From Cycas panzhihuaensis (taxonomy: Eukaryota > Cycadophyta), in NCBI GenBank assembly GCA_023213395.1, contig CM041465.1:98649741-98713740 (forward strand): 64,000 bases of DNA, read 5' to 3'. The position numbers and the translations under genes were made by a program. Below the pieces are notes generated by a model. It made no database searches. It saw only the letters and a list, made by a program, of their open reading frames with translations, and was not told the DNA's origin. Positions 9,233 to 22,115 of this stretch are shown here, in pieces (the first letter of the stretch is position 1; every line of letters begins with the position of its first letter).

Positions 9233-12200
9233 TGTTTCCTAGCTACTGGGAATGGATCAGAACATCATCACATAGGTATTATTAGGTATATATTCTATCT
9301 CTAACACTCTGTTATATTATTACAACTATTTTGGTATATGATGCTTGTATGGTTGCTTGAGTGCTTGATTGATTTGCTTGATCATCTTGCCTATATATGA
9401 CATCTGCCAATGATGACTAGGAATCTGGTCCAATGGCATAATAGCTCCCAAGTGATCTCCCTCTTAGATATTGGTACTTAGGGGGCTATATAGGCTGACT
9501 TATGTATATCATGATCTATTTCACTACACCTACCCCCTTTTTCCTCCACCTCATCTATCCCTTGATCTGTCTAGGGTAGTTTACTGAGAGAGTTAGTGGG
9601 TAGGTGTCCCCCCATTACTTGTTTACCACTTGATCTCTCCTTGTACCCCATCAGGATCCACCACCTAGCACCCCTTTTACATTTTAGAATCTCAATTGTT
9701 GCCATTCTCTTGAAGTTTCAACACCATTGGGTGGCTTCGTTGCATGTTTATATAAGTTGTTAGCATATGGAGTGGTCTTAGGTCAATGTACAATCCTCTA
9801 GGAAGAAGTCCTACGCCCCTTTCGGGGCTTATCCCTCCTCCCTTTTTCTCACCTTATATTATTTACTTTTTATTATTTCATGTTTCTGGTGTCACCTCAC
9901 AATATTTTCTATTTGCCTCGCTATGTTTGCTATGCACTACTAATATATTAGTAGTGTCATAAATAAGTTTATGATGCGACTATTATAAGGTTTATCAAAC
10001 CTAAAAATGACTAATTTTGGTCTTTGTGCCTGGGTGACATACTACCTTATCTCAAGACTCACCCAAGTTGAGCCCTAATAGCTTTGAGGCCTCTCCAAAG
10101 AAATAAAAACCCCAAAATTTGAAATCCTTCTCATAGATCAATTAATCATTCATTCTTTCAACTTAAGAAAAAACTCTCTTCTTATAGGAAAATAACTCTC
10201 TCTTCTCATTCTTCCTTCTCCAACTCTCTTCTATTCCTCCTACACAGAGGAATTGCAGGTGTTCTTCCACAAGTAAAGAGAGGATAACCAAGAGTAGGCC
10301 AAGCTAATCAAGGAGGGCCTTCCCATCAAGCCAATGGCAAAGGATCGCCTCCTTTAATTCATAAAGTGAAGGCTTCATCTCCTCTAACATCATTCTTCAA
10401 TTTGAAACATCAACCTTGTATGGTAAATCTATTTTCCCTAACTTTCCTTTGCAAGAATCTCATTTTTGTGCTTTACTCTTAGCTACTTTTAGCCATATGA
10501 CCCTAGATTTATGCTTGGAATAGTTTTGTGTTAATTTTGGGCCAAATTTTGCTTAGCACGAGGCAATATCTCCTCTTCGCCATCTTTCTCATCCTCCCAT
10601 ACCAAATCCTCTAGCTTTTGGAGATAAGGAAGTCAAACCAAGCTAAAGGAGCTAGTGAGAGGCCCATAGGCTAGAGTTCTGTCTCCTAAAGTTACCTCTC
10701 ACTTGGGCAATCCCTTCTTAATGCTTTGAGATGCATTTCCTTACACTCTACTACTAGCTTTAGGGTTTTGGTTTATTGTGAGGCCTATACACATTAGTAT
10801 CCACTTTGTATTTGCTTCTAAACCCTAACTAAATGAGCTACCCATAGCTCATAGGGAGCTATCACCTTCTAAGAAGAGCTTACCATCCTAAGGCAACATT
10901 CATTTTCCTTCCTCTCTTTGCATATTGTGATTGTTACACACACACTCACTAAAATCATTGAATAAGAAACACACAATCTTGTATTTGTTTTTACCTTTGG
11001 TTCATACATTCACACACTAATGTTGGAAAACTAAGAACATACATATACACATATATCTTGCTTATGGGAGGACTTGCTCTCTTTTATGCAATAGGTTGGA
11101 GGCCATTTTGCAAACCAAGTGACAAATTGCAAAAATAGTAACATTACATTTGTTTCTAGTTTTTGTTTCAACTTCATTTCCATTTGCATTATTATGTCAT
11201 TTCTTATTTAGGGATGATAAGTAAGCCCTACTTAGAGGATAGGGGGAGGTATGGGATCCCCTTCCTCCAACTCCAGTGACTTTTACAGCAAGAAATGGAA
11301 ACAAAAGTGGTAGCAACTTGTGGGGATGCATTGCAAAGAGCAATAATGAAGGGGTGCAACAAAATGCGGTACCAAATGCTATAACTAGGTGCACACTTTC
11401 CTACACACCCCTCTCCTCCTCTCCTTCTCCTCTCAATCCCTTTTTCTATTCTAAAAAAGAATAAATAGAAAAGAAAAGAATTAAAAGCTTCTCTTTGAAA
11501 GTCCTTTTTTCCTTTCATTGCATGTTATAAAGGGGAGGGAAATGAATAGATATATCATTTTGCACTCATTTTTAGGGAACGTTTACATCTAAAAGGGCCT
11601 AATCATCCTCTTACTAAAAGAGGAGGTGTACCTATATAAGGCAACACCTTACATTAAACCTTTCCTTTCCTCTTCCATACTCATAGTCTTCATTGCATCC
11701 ATCTAGAGGCAAAATAAGGTAAGGAGATAAATAGGGAAAAAGGTTACATTGTTATTACATGTGATTCATTTGAATTTCATGGTACATTTCCTTTCTTTGG
11801 AAGTAGCCATCTTTATTTGAAATTAATACACCAACAATAAACTTGTAAATACAAGACTAAGCTACTCCTTACTACATAGTAAACATCAATTCCAAAGACC
11901 TTCCCATTCTTCTTGGAAACCTGAGAAGACTTCATAACATAGTTTCCACAATACATTCGTAGCTTCTCTCCACCCCTTTTCATTGCACCCATACCATCCT
12001 ACTCCTCTTGTCACCTAAGAAGAGATTGCAACTCAAGTTACCCCTCAGATGATGGCAACATTCTCTCCTTCATAAAGACTTAGCACCTAAGACCCTACCC
12101 TCTTTCTGATACATTTCTAGACTTCAAGTAGGCCTATTGAAACTGCCATTCATCTGGTTGCCACTTCTTTCCTCCTTCACTCACCTCCTTTTCTGAAAGG

Positions 12201-12457
12201 AGGTCTAGAGGTGAGGATAAGAGAGCTCCCTCTTAGGCTATTCGACCACCAAAGATACCTCATTGCCCAACTCAAATCAAGGAAGGTATTCAAGAAGAAG
12301 AGAAGGTTATCACATTATTTATGGGTCCCCAAACCCATATTTTGATGTGCAGACACCCTTTGAGGGTGACCTATTCTTCCTTTAAGGTCTCTAAGCCCCT
12401 TTTGGAGTTTTAGTATCAGCCTAAAAGTCCTTATCAACTCTCAAAGATGCACTTCCA
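9233..12457 (+). repeat. 5' LTR of element B
   Basis: Begins TGTTTCCTAGCTACTGGGA and ends CACTTCCA before the primer site. It pairs with 27490-36025 along its whole length; matching landmarks include the CTCTAACACTCT stretch near 9299 and 27560, and the GGGCTTAxCCCTC stretch near 9830 and 28084. At 11750-11754 it keeps the uninterrupted TGTTA into which J inserted in the other LTR. A TATA-like TATATAAG lies at 11633-11640. No conserved coding sequence. Confidence 0.93.
11633..11640 (+). promoter_or_regulatory. TATA-like box in the B 5' LTR
   Basis: TATATAAG preceded by a short purine-rich stretch and followed by GCAACACCTT. In the 3' LTR the equivalent place (about 29910-29917) reads TCCACGCAAG, so the box is lost there. 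Promoter role inferred. Confidence 0.4.
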
Positions 12458-12717
12458 TTGGTGACCATATTGGGGAACTACTAGTAAGGAAATACTATAG
12501 TTTCCCTTTGTGTTAGTGCTTGCCTTTCTTTCCTTTTTATACCCCCTAGATTTGTTGGGCAACCCCCAACACCTCCCTTATTATATTTATTATTATTTAT
12601 TCTATGACTTCGAGTGAGATGTGAATGCGACATTTCTCATGTTGCTTATAAGGTCTCCTTTCTATTTCAGAAGAGTCTCCATATTCCCTTATTCCCTTGT
12701 CTTATTCTGAATCAACT
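12458..12717 (+). promoter_or_regulatory. Primer binding site and leader of element B
   Basis: TGGTGACCATATTGGGGA (12459-12476) begins one base after the LTR end. C has TGGTGACCATACTGGG at the same place. This resembles the TGGCGACxCxxCTGGGG type complementary to the 3' end of tRNA-Arg, typical of Tat/Ogre elements, after decay. The leader to the gag ATG is about 240 bases. Confidence 0.7.
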
Positions 12718-14385
12718 ATGGAGGGATACCCATCGAAGTGGGTATACCATACCTATGTTTTCGAAACCCAAGCCCATATTCCAACTTCCCTTTAGGATTC
12801 TGCCTAAGAGGGTGATGATCCCATCTTTTACTTGGGTGACCAAGAGCACCTAGACTATTATCAGTTTTCCATGCATAACATAGGTATGTCTACTTCTATT
12901 AAGTACTATCACCCTTGTGATAGTTCCCATGGGGACCACCATGTAGGTCCCATCTCATATAAGGAGCCTTCCACCTTATATAAGCAAGAGAAAACTCCTC
13001 CCATAGATGTTGTGGAAGCATTGCAACAATGCTTCCAAGATGTAAGTGCCCAACCACCTTTGAAGTGGCTAGAAAGCATCCTTCATAGCATGGAACCATA
13101 TTCTTCCACATCTATGCCTTTTGATTCCTCAAGCCATATCTATGGTCATGATAGGACCACCTCCTATTATTTCATCCTCTTCTCACATCTCTCATATCCA
13201 AGGGACTCTCCAAGGCACACTCACATCCCGAATTGGATTAAGCATGCCCCTTCTAAGTCTAGAAACCATGTCTTAACCAACCATAGTTCATGATCCTCTT
13301 ACACAACCTAGGGGACCTTCACATCCCCAATCTTTAGGCCACATGGGACCCATCCCCATGTATCCCCATCCTCAACCAAAGGACTCTTCCCTCTTTGTAC
13401 CCCTAAGATATATATCCTAGCCATAGGGGCATGGAAAAGGAAATCCCCTTATGATTTATGGGGTGGATTCATTACACCCATATGGAATCACACCTCTTAC
13501 AAGTGGCCCATATGGGAAAAATCCTATCCGACACTCACCTTATTCATCTTCTTGTTCAAACTCATACATGATGCCTTCTAAAGGAGGATCCATCCCTCCT
13601 CAAGGCCCTTTCTCTCATACACTCTCTTAACAAGGGATATATCCTTAAAGTTGAGTGGGCCCTTCTTAGTTGCTCCCCTCTTCCCTAGTTGTCCCTTAAA
13701 TAGGAATGACTCCTTCCCACCAAGAAGGTGGGAACTTGTATCCTTCTTATGCTTAAACTCCTTAAGGAGGACCTATTATCCATACCCACCTCCTTCCTTA
13801 TCTCTTATTGACCCTCTAGCTCAACCAAAGGTCTACTCATTTGTTGATTATAGATCAACTCCATTATCCATTGAGGTGCTTAGGACTAACCTTCTACCTC
13901 ACCCTCTTGAGGTACCCAAATTTAATGGGATCTCATCACAAGACCTAACTGAGCATATTAGGAGCTTCTCCATGGCATGCATCAACTATTGGGCTTACGA
14001 TCATATCTTAATGTAGTTGTTTCTATACTCTTTGTATGGAGATTCCCTTAAGTGGTTTTATTATCTTTACGCTCACTATCCACTTTTTTCAATAACTTGT
14101 GGATGAATTTGTCAACTATTTTGATGTATCTCATCCTTTCAAGAGTGGGATCAAAGCCCTACTCTCTCTTAAGTAAGGTTATGATGAAATGAATTATGAC
14201 TTCGTGAGGCACTTTCATGACCTTCTCCACTCCATGAAGGCCATGTTATATAAGGAATTAAAAAGGGACCTTTTTGTGAATACCCATTATCTCAAAGTCT
14301 ACATTGAAGTCCTCAAAATTAGGGCAATAACGTGCCAGTCCATCATAGCAAAGTGGTTAATTCTTGAGGCTATTGAGATCTAGGC
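12718..14385 (+). pseudogene. Gag of element B
   Basis: The ATG at 12718 (MEGYPSKWVYH) matches the C start (MEGSLLD at 55138 minus), which fixes the start. The N-terminal region holds DPIFYLGDQEHL and the PPIDVVEALQQCFQD motif, both present in C. The capsid-like retrotransposon gag domain covers about 13830-14385: VPKFNGISS, MACINYWAYDHIL, GDSLKWFY and DFVRHFHDLLHS, then ELKRDLFVN. Capsid protein packages the RNA in cytoplasmic particles. The frame is constant from 12718 to about 14016, then shifts; stops occur at 13626-13628 and elsewhere. Past 14385 the frame continues weakly as a linker (about 14680-14720 KWFSIHGECFHKD, a degraded zinc-knuckle-like segment, also in C). Confidence 0.85.
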
Positions 14386-15429
14386 AGGGCTAAAAAAACC
14401 TCTTAGGTCATCATAACAATATGAGGGACCCCCTCTGTCATGCAATCAATGGACCTTGTAACCTCTAAGGCCCTCTTCCCATGTAATGGAAAGGACCTTG
14501 GATCCTCTGACTTCTACCATATGTTCATTTGAATGTATGATCAAGGAGCTAAAGCTCCATCCTTCTCAATCACCTTTATATTCTCATAGGCTTATTCACT
14601 AGGTATCCCAAACTGCACTAACTAAAAATGGAAGCAACAACTCTTTTCAAACTAGGAAGAGCAAACCCTCCTTAGAATAGAAGTGGTTCTCCATCCACGG
14701 TGAGTGTTTTCACAAAGATTCATGATGTTAGGTGTAATACCCAGAGTTTGCACTGCCTCATGACTCTTCCCCTATATGGATATCTAAACCCAACTTAGAC
14801 CAACCTATCCATTATGATTCTTTCCCTAAACATGGGGAATAAGACCTTCCTATCTGAAATAAAGGAAACAGGAATAGGAAATAATCCCCTAACCCATCTT
14901 ATGTGCCAATGAAGGGAAAGGGGACAAGGAATTTGTCATCACCTCCTAGTTCTCATCCTTAAACTCCTTCATCCTCTCAACCCCAAAACAAGGGGAAGAG
15001 AGTTATCTAGATACTTGTGACCACTCCCTTATGTCTAGTCACAAGATCTCAAGTAGCTAAAGAGGCTGTTTGGGCTTCCTCTTCCCAATAAAAATGTTTT
15101 GCAGACAATCCAACTTCTAAAATTCCTGTGGTCCCCAAGACCATTCTTGTCTACCTAGGTTACTATGACTTTCGAAGGGCACTTCCCCAACCTATAGGAA
15201 ATGGGAAGTCCTTTTTTATAGTCTATGAGATCTATACCATGCCTTTTGGGATGTCCATGATGGATGTGTTGTAGAGTTGACTTGAGTAATGCACTCTTCT
15301 TCTTGAGGCTTTGGGTCAAGATGATGTTCCCATCTATGCTTTAGATATTTCCCTAAACTGTAACCCCGTCATTGCTTTCAACCTTAAAGACCTTCCACCA
15401 ACAAGTGAAAGGGAATGCTAGTAGCACTA
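14386..15429 (+). pseudogene. Gag-protease linker of element B
   Basis: Decayed coding sequence alignable to C (about 53430-52430 minus), with a shared stretch at about 15148-15420 (YDFRRALPQPIGN / ALPQPMMKGNPF in C; NLKDLPPTSERE / DLKDLPPTSEREH in C). No separate gene. Confidence 0.6.
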
Positions 15430-15648
15430 CCCCTTCACTATTTCCATTGACACTCCCAAGTGCACTCTTAGAAGGACAGTTGTAGATAACGATTCTTTTA
15501 TCAATGTTATTCCCTTATGTATAATGCAAGAGTTGGATGTAGCAACTCTTGATCTAGTCCCATGGCATTGCCAAGGCTATGATGGTAGCGAAAAGATGCC
15601 CCTGGGATCGGTTTCTATCCCTCTCATCCTTGACATAGACGTAGACTG
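15430..15648 (+). pseudogene. Aspartic protease of element B, left part
   Basis: The catalytic region reads VVDNDSFINVIP (about 15480-15515), matching the LVDNGSSVNVMP type of Tat proteases (Asp kept, Gly replaced by Asp). It continues GYDGSEKMPLGSVSIP and ILDIDVD, where element N interrupts it. The domain resumes at 22116 as DYDLLLGHPWLDQIEV, the usual end of the fold. The protease would cut the Gag-Pol polyprotein during particle maturation. The joined frame across the insertion (after removing N and one copy of its duplication) is plainly continuous. Confidence 0.87.
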
Positions 15649-15994
15649 TGTTATATAATCCCACCTTTCCTTAGCATTAGTGAGTGGGAGCCACTAGTGA
15701 GTAAGGATTAAGGTGTTTATTAAGATGTGTGTATGGACCACTAAGTCATCCAATAAGATGTAAGGCCGCTAGGGCCACCAATAGAATCATAAGGATGAAG
15801 ATCCTTACTTGTGTATTTAAAGGGTTAAATCACTTATAATGTCATTGAGTATTATATTTTAAAAGAGAAAGTAATTTGGTACTCATTTTGGTGATTTACT
15901 ATCTATGATATTCTTACCCACTTGCATTATTTTGGCTTCATTTTTTGCTAATTTTTACACCTACAAGTCCAAATTTCTGAGAAGGAACAACCCA
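15649..15994 (+). repeat. 5' LTR of element N
   Basis: TGTTATATAATCCC to ACAACCCA. A TATA-like TATTTAA lies at 15814-15820. Matches 21770-22115 and, more distantly, the E LTR at 37528-37861. Confidence 0.95.
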
Positions 15995-15996
15995 AG

Positions 15997-16008
15997 TGGT
16001 ATCAGAGC
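15997..16008 (+). promoter_or_regulatory. Primer binding site of element N
   Basis: TGGTATCAGAGC, the exact plant initiator-tRNA-Met complement, two bases after the LTR. Confidence 0.93.
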
Positions 16009-17237
16009 CGTGTTCGCAATCATAGGAAGCTACCCAAAAAAGTAATTTTTTTTTTTTTTTTTCCTATATGCTTGAGGACTCTCTCTACCTAGGTAGAGAT
16101 TGAGGAAAGACCTTCACTTAGTACTCTCTCCGAAGAGATTGAGGAACGGTAGCAAGATAGATTAGAGGTCATGAAGTGAAGGGGAATTTCTTCCTTAAGG
16201 TAACACAAGAAATTTATTTCTTCTACTTTCAATTTAGTTTCTAGCTTTCTCTTTCTATATTGAGTTATATTCTAAGGGTAGATAACATCATTAGGCAACT
16301 ATCCTTTGTTTCCTCTCCCACCTCTTCTTCCTGAGTAGAGAACACCACTGGGTGACTACCCAAGTAGTAGGTAGAGACCCTGTGTTGGGGGTCTTTAAAT
16401 ATCATAGGGATCTATCATTCTAGCTAAGCGTATTGTGGCTTTTCTACCCCTTGCGTGAAGGACTGGAGATAACACTCTTGAACCAAGCCCTAGACAGAAC
16501 CTGGCTACAGAAGTGTGCCTCCAGGTACCTTCAGGTATATAGGAGGACCCCTTTAAGATCCCAAAACCCTCCCTAGTATAGGTAAATTATCTGTCGTTGA
16601 AGTCTTGTAGTGCAGTGGTTAGCGGTTAGCACCACGAAGTTACCTGCCCTAAACTTCTACATTAGAAGTTTATTGGAAGGCCTATAAGACCAAGCACACC
16701 TTATTTTTTAGTGGGTAGGACACATCTAATCATTACCACCCTACTTCCCCTACCCCAGTCTTAATTCAAAACTTGTAAGAACAGTCAAGCTTCCAAGACA
16801 AAAAAAAAAAAAAAACAAAGAGAGAGCAAAGAAGAAAAGAGAAAAAAAGAAAAAAAAAAAATTCTACTTATAACTCATGTACCTCAATTTGATCAGCATA
16901 TCGTAAGGGTCACTTTACACTAGGTTAGTTTATGCCCCTAATTTTCACTCTTTTTTTTTATACACGGGCCACTGGTGGGCCCCACCACTTCAAATTCACC
17001 TTAAAACTCATACACCCCATTTTGATGAGATTTTTATACTCTTTCTAATGGGCTAAATATCTTGCTTATGTATTTTAGGGTCAATAGGCTATAAACACCC
17101 CCATTCCCTTATTCGCCCTTCTTCCCCCTATAATAACTCCCTATTCTTATATCCTATTCTTTCTTGCTCTGTCCCACTTCATTTATTTCCCTTCTTTCTA
17201 CTTATTCCCACTTCTTTAATCCCTTTCTTCAGCTCCA
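16009..17237 (+). other. 5' leader of element N
   Basis: About 1.2 kb without a coding remnant. It contains a run of 17 T (16046-16062) and a run of 16 A (16800-16815) followed by A/G-rich sequence to about 16861. A short tRNA-A-box-like string lies near 16608, without a B box. Confidence 0.6.
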
Positions 17238-20200
17238 ATGGAAAAAACTCACACAGAGAAAATTTTAGAGTTGACCAACGACTTATCTAACTTCAAAACA
17301 GAGGTCAACGATATACTCAATGGCATGCCTACCAAATCTAACCTAGATAACACTAGCCAAGAGATAATCAGTCAGGTTCAGTAGTTGTTTCCACCTCAAT
17401 CCCAAAGCATAGGAACTTCTAACTTAACTGGTAACCAACCTCCCCCTTTCCAAGGAAGTAATATCGGAGGGTCTCCACCAAGACAACCCTTTTTCCACCA
17501 TAAAATCAATATTCCTACCTTTGATCTAAATGTAAATCGTGAGTGCACTCGAAGCTAGATAAACAAGTTAGAATCCTACTTCACTCTTCACCTGATGTCA
17601 GAAGAGGACTAACACTTATATGCCTCCATCCACTTAGATGGCCGAGCTCACTATTGGTTTAACTGGTGGACATGAGAATATCCTTCTTACCAAACATGGT
17701 CCCACTTTACTAGTTGTTTCTTTGAACAATACGAAGATACATGGAGTCAGTCTTTCTTCACACAACTCACTCAGCTTAAGCAAACCTCAAATATAGAGGC
17801 TTACACGAATGAATTTCAAGCCTTATATAATCATATGCCATAAAGCCAAAACTTGGACAAACAAACTGTGATTAACATTTATGTGGTGTGACTCCAAGAC
17901 TGTATTTAGATGAGATTAAAGATAATGGAAATCTACTCCCTTAAGGAAGCTTTCAAGTGGGCTCATGTAATAGAAGCTAAGTTTGCAGTTGACATCCCCT
18001 CAACTATTTGTTGGGATAACTCTTAGTCCTCACACACTTGACAGTCAGACTTCCAATGACCTTGACCTCGATTTGATGATGCCTCTCGTCCTCAAGCTGA
18101 CTTCACACATCCTTGGCCCTGACAGGATGATTCCACTCGCCCATCTATTGATCGCCAGAATGATGATATATCCACCAAAAGAGTCCAAATTTCTCAATCT
18201 GAAGCACAATACCGACTAGAGGCTAGTCTTTATATGTAGTATGTAGAAAAGTGGACTTCCAGACATGGTCACTTTTGCAAAGCGTGGTGTATGGTTTTCT
18301 CCATCGACCCCTCCCTCTCCTCTAATGATCCCTCTAACTATGACTCTAACCATGAGGCTAATGATGAAACCCATGATGAACCTACACCAGACCCCCACCC
18401 TAAACTATCTATCTCTACTATCATCACCTCTGCCTGCCCTAAACCCCTAGGAGTTAGAGGCATCCTCTGTAAAACTCCAATATCTATCTTGATCAACGAT
18501 GGTGCATCACTTAACTTCATTGATATTTTGATGGCCAGACAACTCAACCTATATATTTTACCAAAAACTGGCTTTATATGTTCTCTACCAGGGTACTAGA
18601 AACTCCATTGTGTAGGTGTTATTAAAAATGTCCAAGTCTAAATTAGCTCATACCTTTTGGTGTCATATTTCTATGCCTTGTCAATAGGAGGATCTGATGC
18701 TATCTTGGGGATTCAATAGTTGCAAACACTAGGGACCTATAGCATGAACAACTCACCTACAAATCCATTCATTGCCTTTAAAGACCACATGGGTCAAAAT
18801 CACAAATTTTTTAGAATGCAATCTCCCCCTTACTAAGTGGTCTCTCCTAGACATATGAAACACCATCTTCAATCTCACCTAGGGTATATAGTCCGTCTTA
18901 ATAATATTGAAATTGCACCATAAATTTATCCATGCATCCAAGATGTCATTACCAAATATGAATAAGTATTTGCCCCTCTGCCCACCACTAACCCTCCCGA
19001 CTGTGGTTTCTATCATACAATTGACCTCCAAGCTAACCATGACCCTATCAGCCTTCAACCTTACCATAACTCATACTTTTGAAAGAATGAAATTTAAAAA
19101 CTCACAAATGAGCTCCTTGACATGGGCATAATCCAACCAAGTAAGAGCCCTTATGTAGCCTCAATTATCTTAGTTAGGAAGAAGGATGGTTGCTTTTACC
19201 TTTGTGTTGACTATAGGGAATTAAATAAGACTACTATTAAAAATAAGTTTCCCAACCCTCACATAGATGACATGTTGGACGAAATCCATGGTGCAACCAT
19301 TTTTTCTAAGTTATACCTCCAATCTAGGTACTACCAAATCCCAATTACCCCACAAGATTGCCATAAGATAGCATTTCATATGCATCATGGCCATTTTGAG
19401 TTTTGTGCAATGTCCTTTGCCCTTTGCAATGCCTCGACAAACTTCCAAGCTCTCATGAATAAAATATTTGGTCCCTACCTTTGAAAGTTTATCATAGTTT
19501 TCTTCGACGACATTCTTATTCATAGTGCCTGCTTGGATCACCATATCCAAAACCTAGAAATTGTTCTCCAAATATTACAAAACCACCAACTCTATGTAAA
19601 ACTATCTAAGTGTGAGTTTAGGCAATTAGAACTCAATTATTTAGGTTGCATAATATCATCAGAAGGGGTACACATAGACCCTAATAAAATATTAGTCATC
19701 ACGTGGCCTACACTTACCACTCTTACCCAACTACGAGCATTCCTTGGGCTCACTAGTTTTTATCAATGCTTTGTGCGTAATTATGCTGCTCTTGCTACCC
19801 CATTAACCAACCTCCTTTGTAAAGAGGCTTTCCAATGGTCTTCAGAAGTGGATGCTACATTTTCTCACCTTAAGGTTGTAATGACCTCCACTCTAGTCCT
19901 CATTACTCTTGATTTTAACCAACCCTTCCAACTTGAATGTGATGCTTCAGGGTTTGGTTTAGGTGCAGCCCTAATGCAAGACTCTCATCCCATTGCATTC
20001 AAAAGCCAAAAATTAAAAGATCACAAGTTTTGTCTCTCTACATATCAGAAAGAGATGAAGGCTATTCTCCACGCTATTGATAAATGGTGGTAATATCTCT
20101 TAGGCTCTAAGTTTACTATTCTCACAGATCATCGTAGCCTCCATAATTTATTAACTCAGCCAATCTTGTCTGAAGAACAAGCTAAGTGGGTTCACCAATT

Positions 20201-21779
20201 ACAAGTCTTTGACTTCTCAATAGCATATAAAAAAGGTAAGGACAATACAGTGGAAGATACTCTTTCACATCTTCACCCTGATGATAATGTTCCTAACCCA
20301 AGCCTCCTTGCCATCAACAATCCCCAACCACTTTGGCTTGATGAACTGTACGTTGAAAATCAAGCCCAACCAGACTATCCTAATTGGAGAAAAAAAGTCC
20401 TCATCTATAAAGGTTGGTCAACCTTTAACAACCACCTCCTCTACCATAGTCACATCTTTATCCATCCCTCCTCTTCATTTATCCCTAAAATCCTAACATA
20501 ATACCACTCGTCCCCCCTCGGTGGCCACTCTAGCTTTAATAAGACTTATCAACAGATTTGCACAAATTTCTTTTGGCCCCATATGAAGCCCACCATATTC
20601 ACCTTTGTATTAGAATGTGACACTTGTCAATGAAATAAAGTAGAGACTAAACCTCTCCCTGGCCTTCTCTAACCATTAAATATTCCTCAAGGTAAGTGGC
20701 AAGATATTGCCATGGACTTCATCATAAGCTTACGTCCATTTGTCAGGTTTGACTCCATTTGGGTAGTCATTGATCGATTAACCAAGTACTCACACTTTCT
20801 TCCAATGCACACCTTATATTCATCCTCCCATCTCACTGAATTGTATGTCCAATTCATATTTCACCTCTATGGCTTCCCATCATCTATCATTTGCGACTGA
20901 GACCCTAAGTTTACTAGCTCCTTTTGCAAAGAACTCTTTAAGATTGTTGAAACCTCATTTAATATGAGTTATGCCTACCACCCATAAACATATGGCTAAT
21001 CTGAGGTTCCAAACAAAAATTTAGAAACTTATCTGCGTTGCTTTGCCTCAGAACACCAAGCTAAGTAGACCTCATGGATCGCCCTGGCTGATTATTAGTA
21101 TAACTCTTCTCATCATTCTGCCATTGGTATGTCCCCATTTTTGGCTCTTTGTGGCTACCACCCACCATCCCACCATACCCTAGACATAAACTTTTGAACA
21201 ACTTCTGTACAATAAAAGCTTTAAGAAATGGATCAAATCTTGCATAGCCTTCGATAAAATTTAGCCACTGCTTGAAATCAAATGAAGCAACTCGTAGACT
21301 GCCACCGATCTGATCGATCCTTTGATATTGGAGATCTAGTATAACTTCACCTCTAACCCTATAAGCAACAATCCCTTAAGTCACATCAAGGGCATAAATT
21401 AAGCCCCCACTACTATGTCCCTTATAAGATCCTGCATAAAATCGGTGAAGTTGCTTACACCCTTGAACTTCCCCCAAATACTAATATCCATAATGTTTTC
21501 CATGTGTCTTGTCTAAAAAAATGCCTTGGTGCTAAAGTTACACCCCGCATAACCTTACCCATCCTCTCTGAAGAGCAAACTCTCACAATTCCTCCTGATA
21601 AAATCCTTTCCAATCATAAGCGTTGCCTCTAAAATCACACTATTTATGAACACTTGGTACAGTGGGTCAGTTGTGATGCTGATGAAGCTATATAGGAATC
21701 CGATGAGTTCATCCAGTAACATCCTCATCTCCAACGCTATGAGGACTCAACGTCTCAGATGAGGGGACCTATTACATAA
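17238..21779 (+). pseudogene. Gag-Pol of element N: one frame of about 1,514 codons with in-frame stops
   Basis: From ATG 17238 to TAA 21777-21779 all domains share one reading frame; damage is almost only stop codons. Order: gag (about 17500-17950, INIPTFDLNVN and GRAHYWFNWW), zinc-knuckle-like HGHFCKAWC region (18268), protease (ILINDGASLNFID, about 18484-18525, first Asp now Asn), RT (DMGIIQPSKSPYVASI, FFDDILIHS at about 19500), RNase H (FQLECDASGFGLGAALMQD to KKGKDNTVEDTLS, 20270), integrase (FFWPHMKPT, MDFIISLRP, VVIDRLTKYSHF, IICD) and a chromodomain-like C-terminus (HLVQWVSCDADEA, about 21650-21720). The stop lies 8 bases inside the 3' LTR. The chromodomain would direct integration to marked chromatin. 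Stops, plus loss of the protease Asp, make it inactive. Confidence 0.92.
21590..21740 (+). pseudogene. Chromodomain at the integrase C-terminus of element N
   Basis: The region reads PPDKILSNHKRCL, then TIYEHLVQWVSCDADEAI, a stop where Trp is expected, ESDEF and HPHLQ. This follows the chromodomain pattern (xxLVKWxGLPxxEATWE). E carries the same module (LVQWINCYVDEE, about 37415-37450). Both lie directly after the GEVAYTLELP/VFHVSCLKKCLG integrase tail. Confidence 0.8.
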
Positions 21780-22115
21780 CCCCACATTTCCTTAGCATTA
21801 GCAAGTGGGAGCCACTAGCAAGTAAGGATTAAGGTGTTTATTAAGATGTGTGTATGGACTGCTAAGTCATCCAATAAAATGTAAGGCTACTAGGGGCACC
21901 AATAGAATCATAAGGATGAAGACCCTTAGTTATGTATTTAAAGGGTTAAATCACTTGTAATGTCATTGAGTATAATATCTTAAAAGAGAAAGTACTTCAG
22001 TACTCATTTTGGTGATTTACTATCTGTGATCTGCTTGTGCACTTGCATTATTTTGGCTTCATTTTCTACTAATTTTTGCACCTATAAGTCTAAATTTCTG
22101 AGAAGAAATAGCCCA
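21770..22115 (+). repeat. 3' LTR of element N
   Basis: TATTACATAACCCC (first bases TG decayed to TA) to ATAGCCCA. It is preceded by the purine-rich ATGAGGGGACC, the likely polypurine tract. TATA-like TATTTAAA at 21935-21942. Confidence 0.94.

Larger units (their letters stand above)
15649..22115 (+). mobile_element. Element N: complete chromodomain Ty3/gypsy element (chromovirus) nested in B
   Basis: 6.47 kb with LTRs 15649-15994 and 21770-22115 (346 bases each, about 37 differences counted by eye, near 11%). The flanks are GACTG (15644-15648) and GACTA (22116-22120), a 5-bp target duplication with one transition. It has an initiator-Met-type primer site and gag, protease, RT, RNase H, integrase and chromodomain in one frame. 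It belongs to the same family as E, so that family was active both before and after B inserted. Confidence 0.95.

Noticed and set aside
16600-16660. tRNA-like string with an A-box-like TAGTGCAGTGG
   Set aside because: No B box (GGTTCGAxTCC) and no cloverleaf downstream; part of the N leader.
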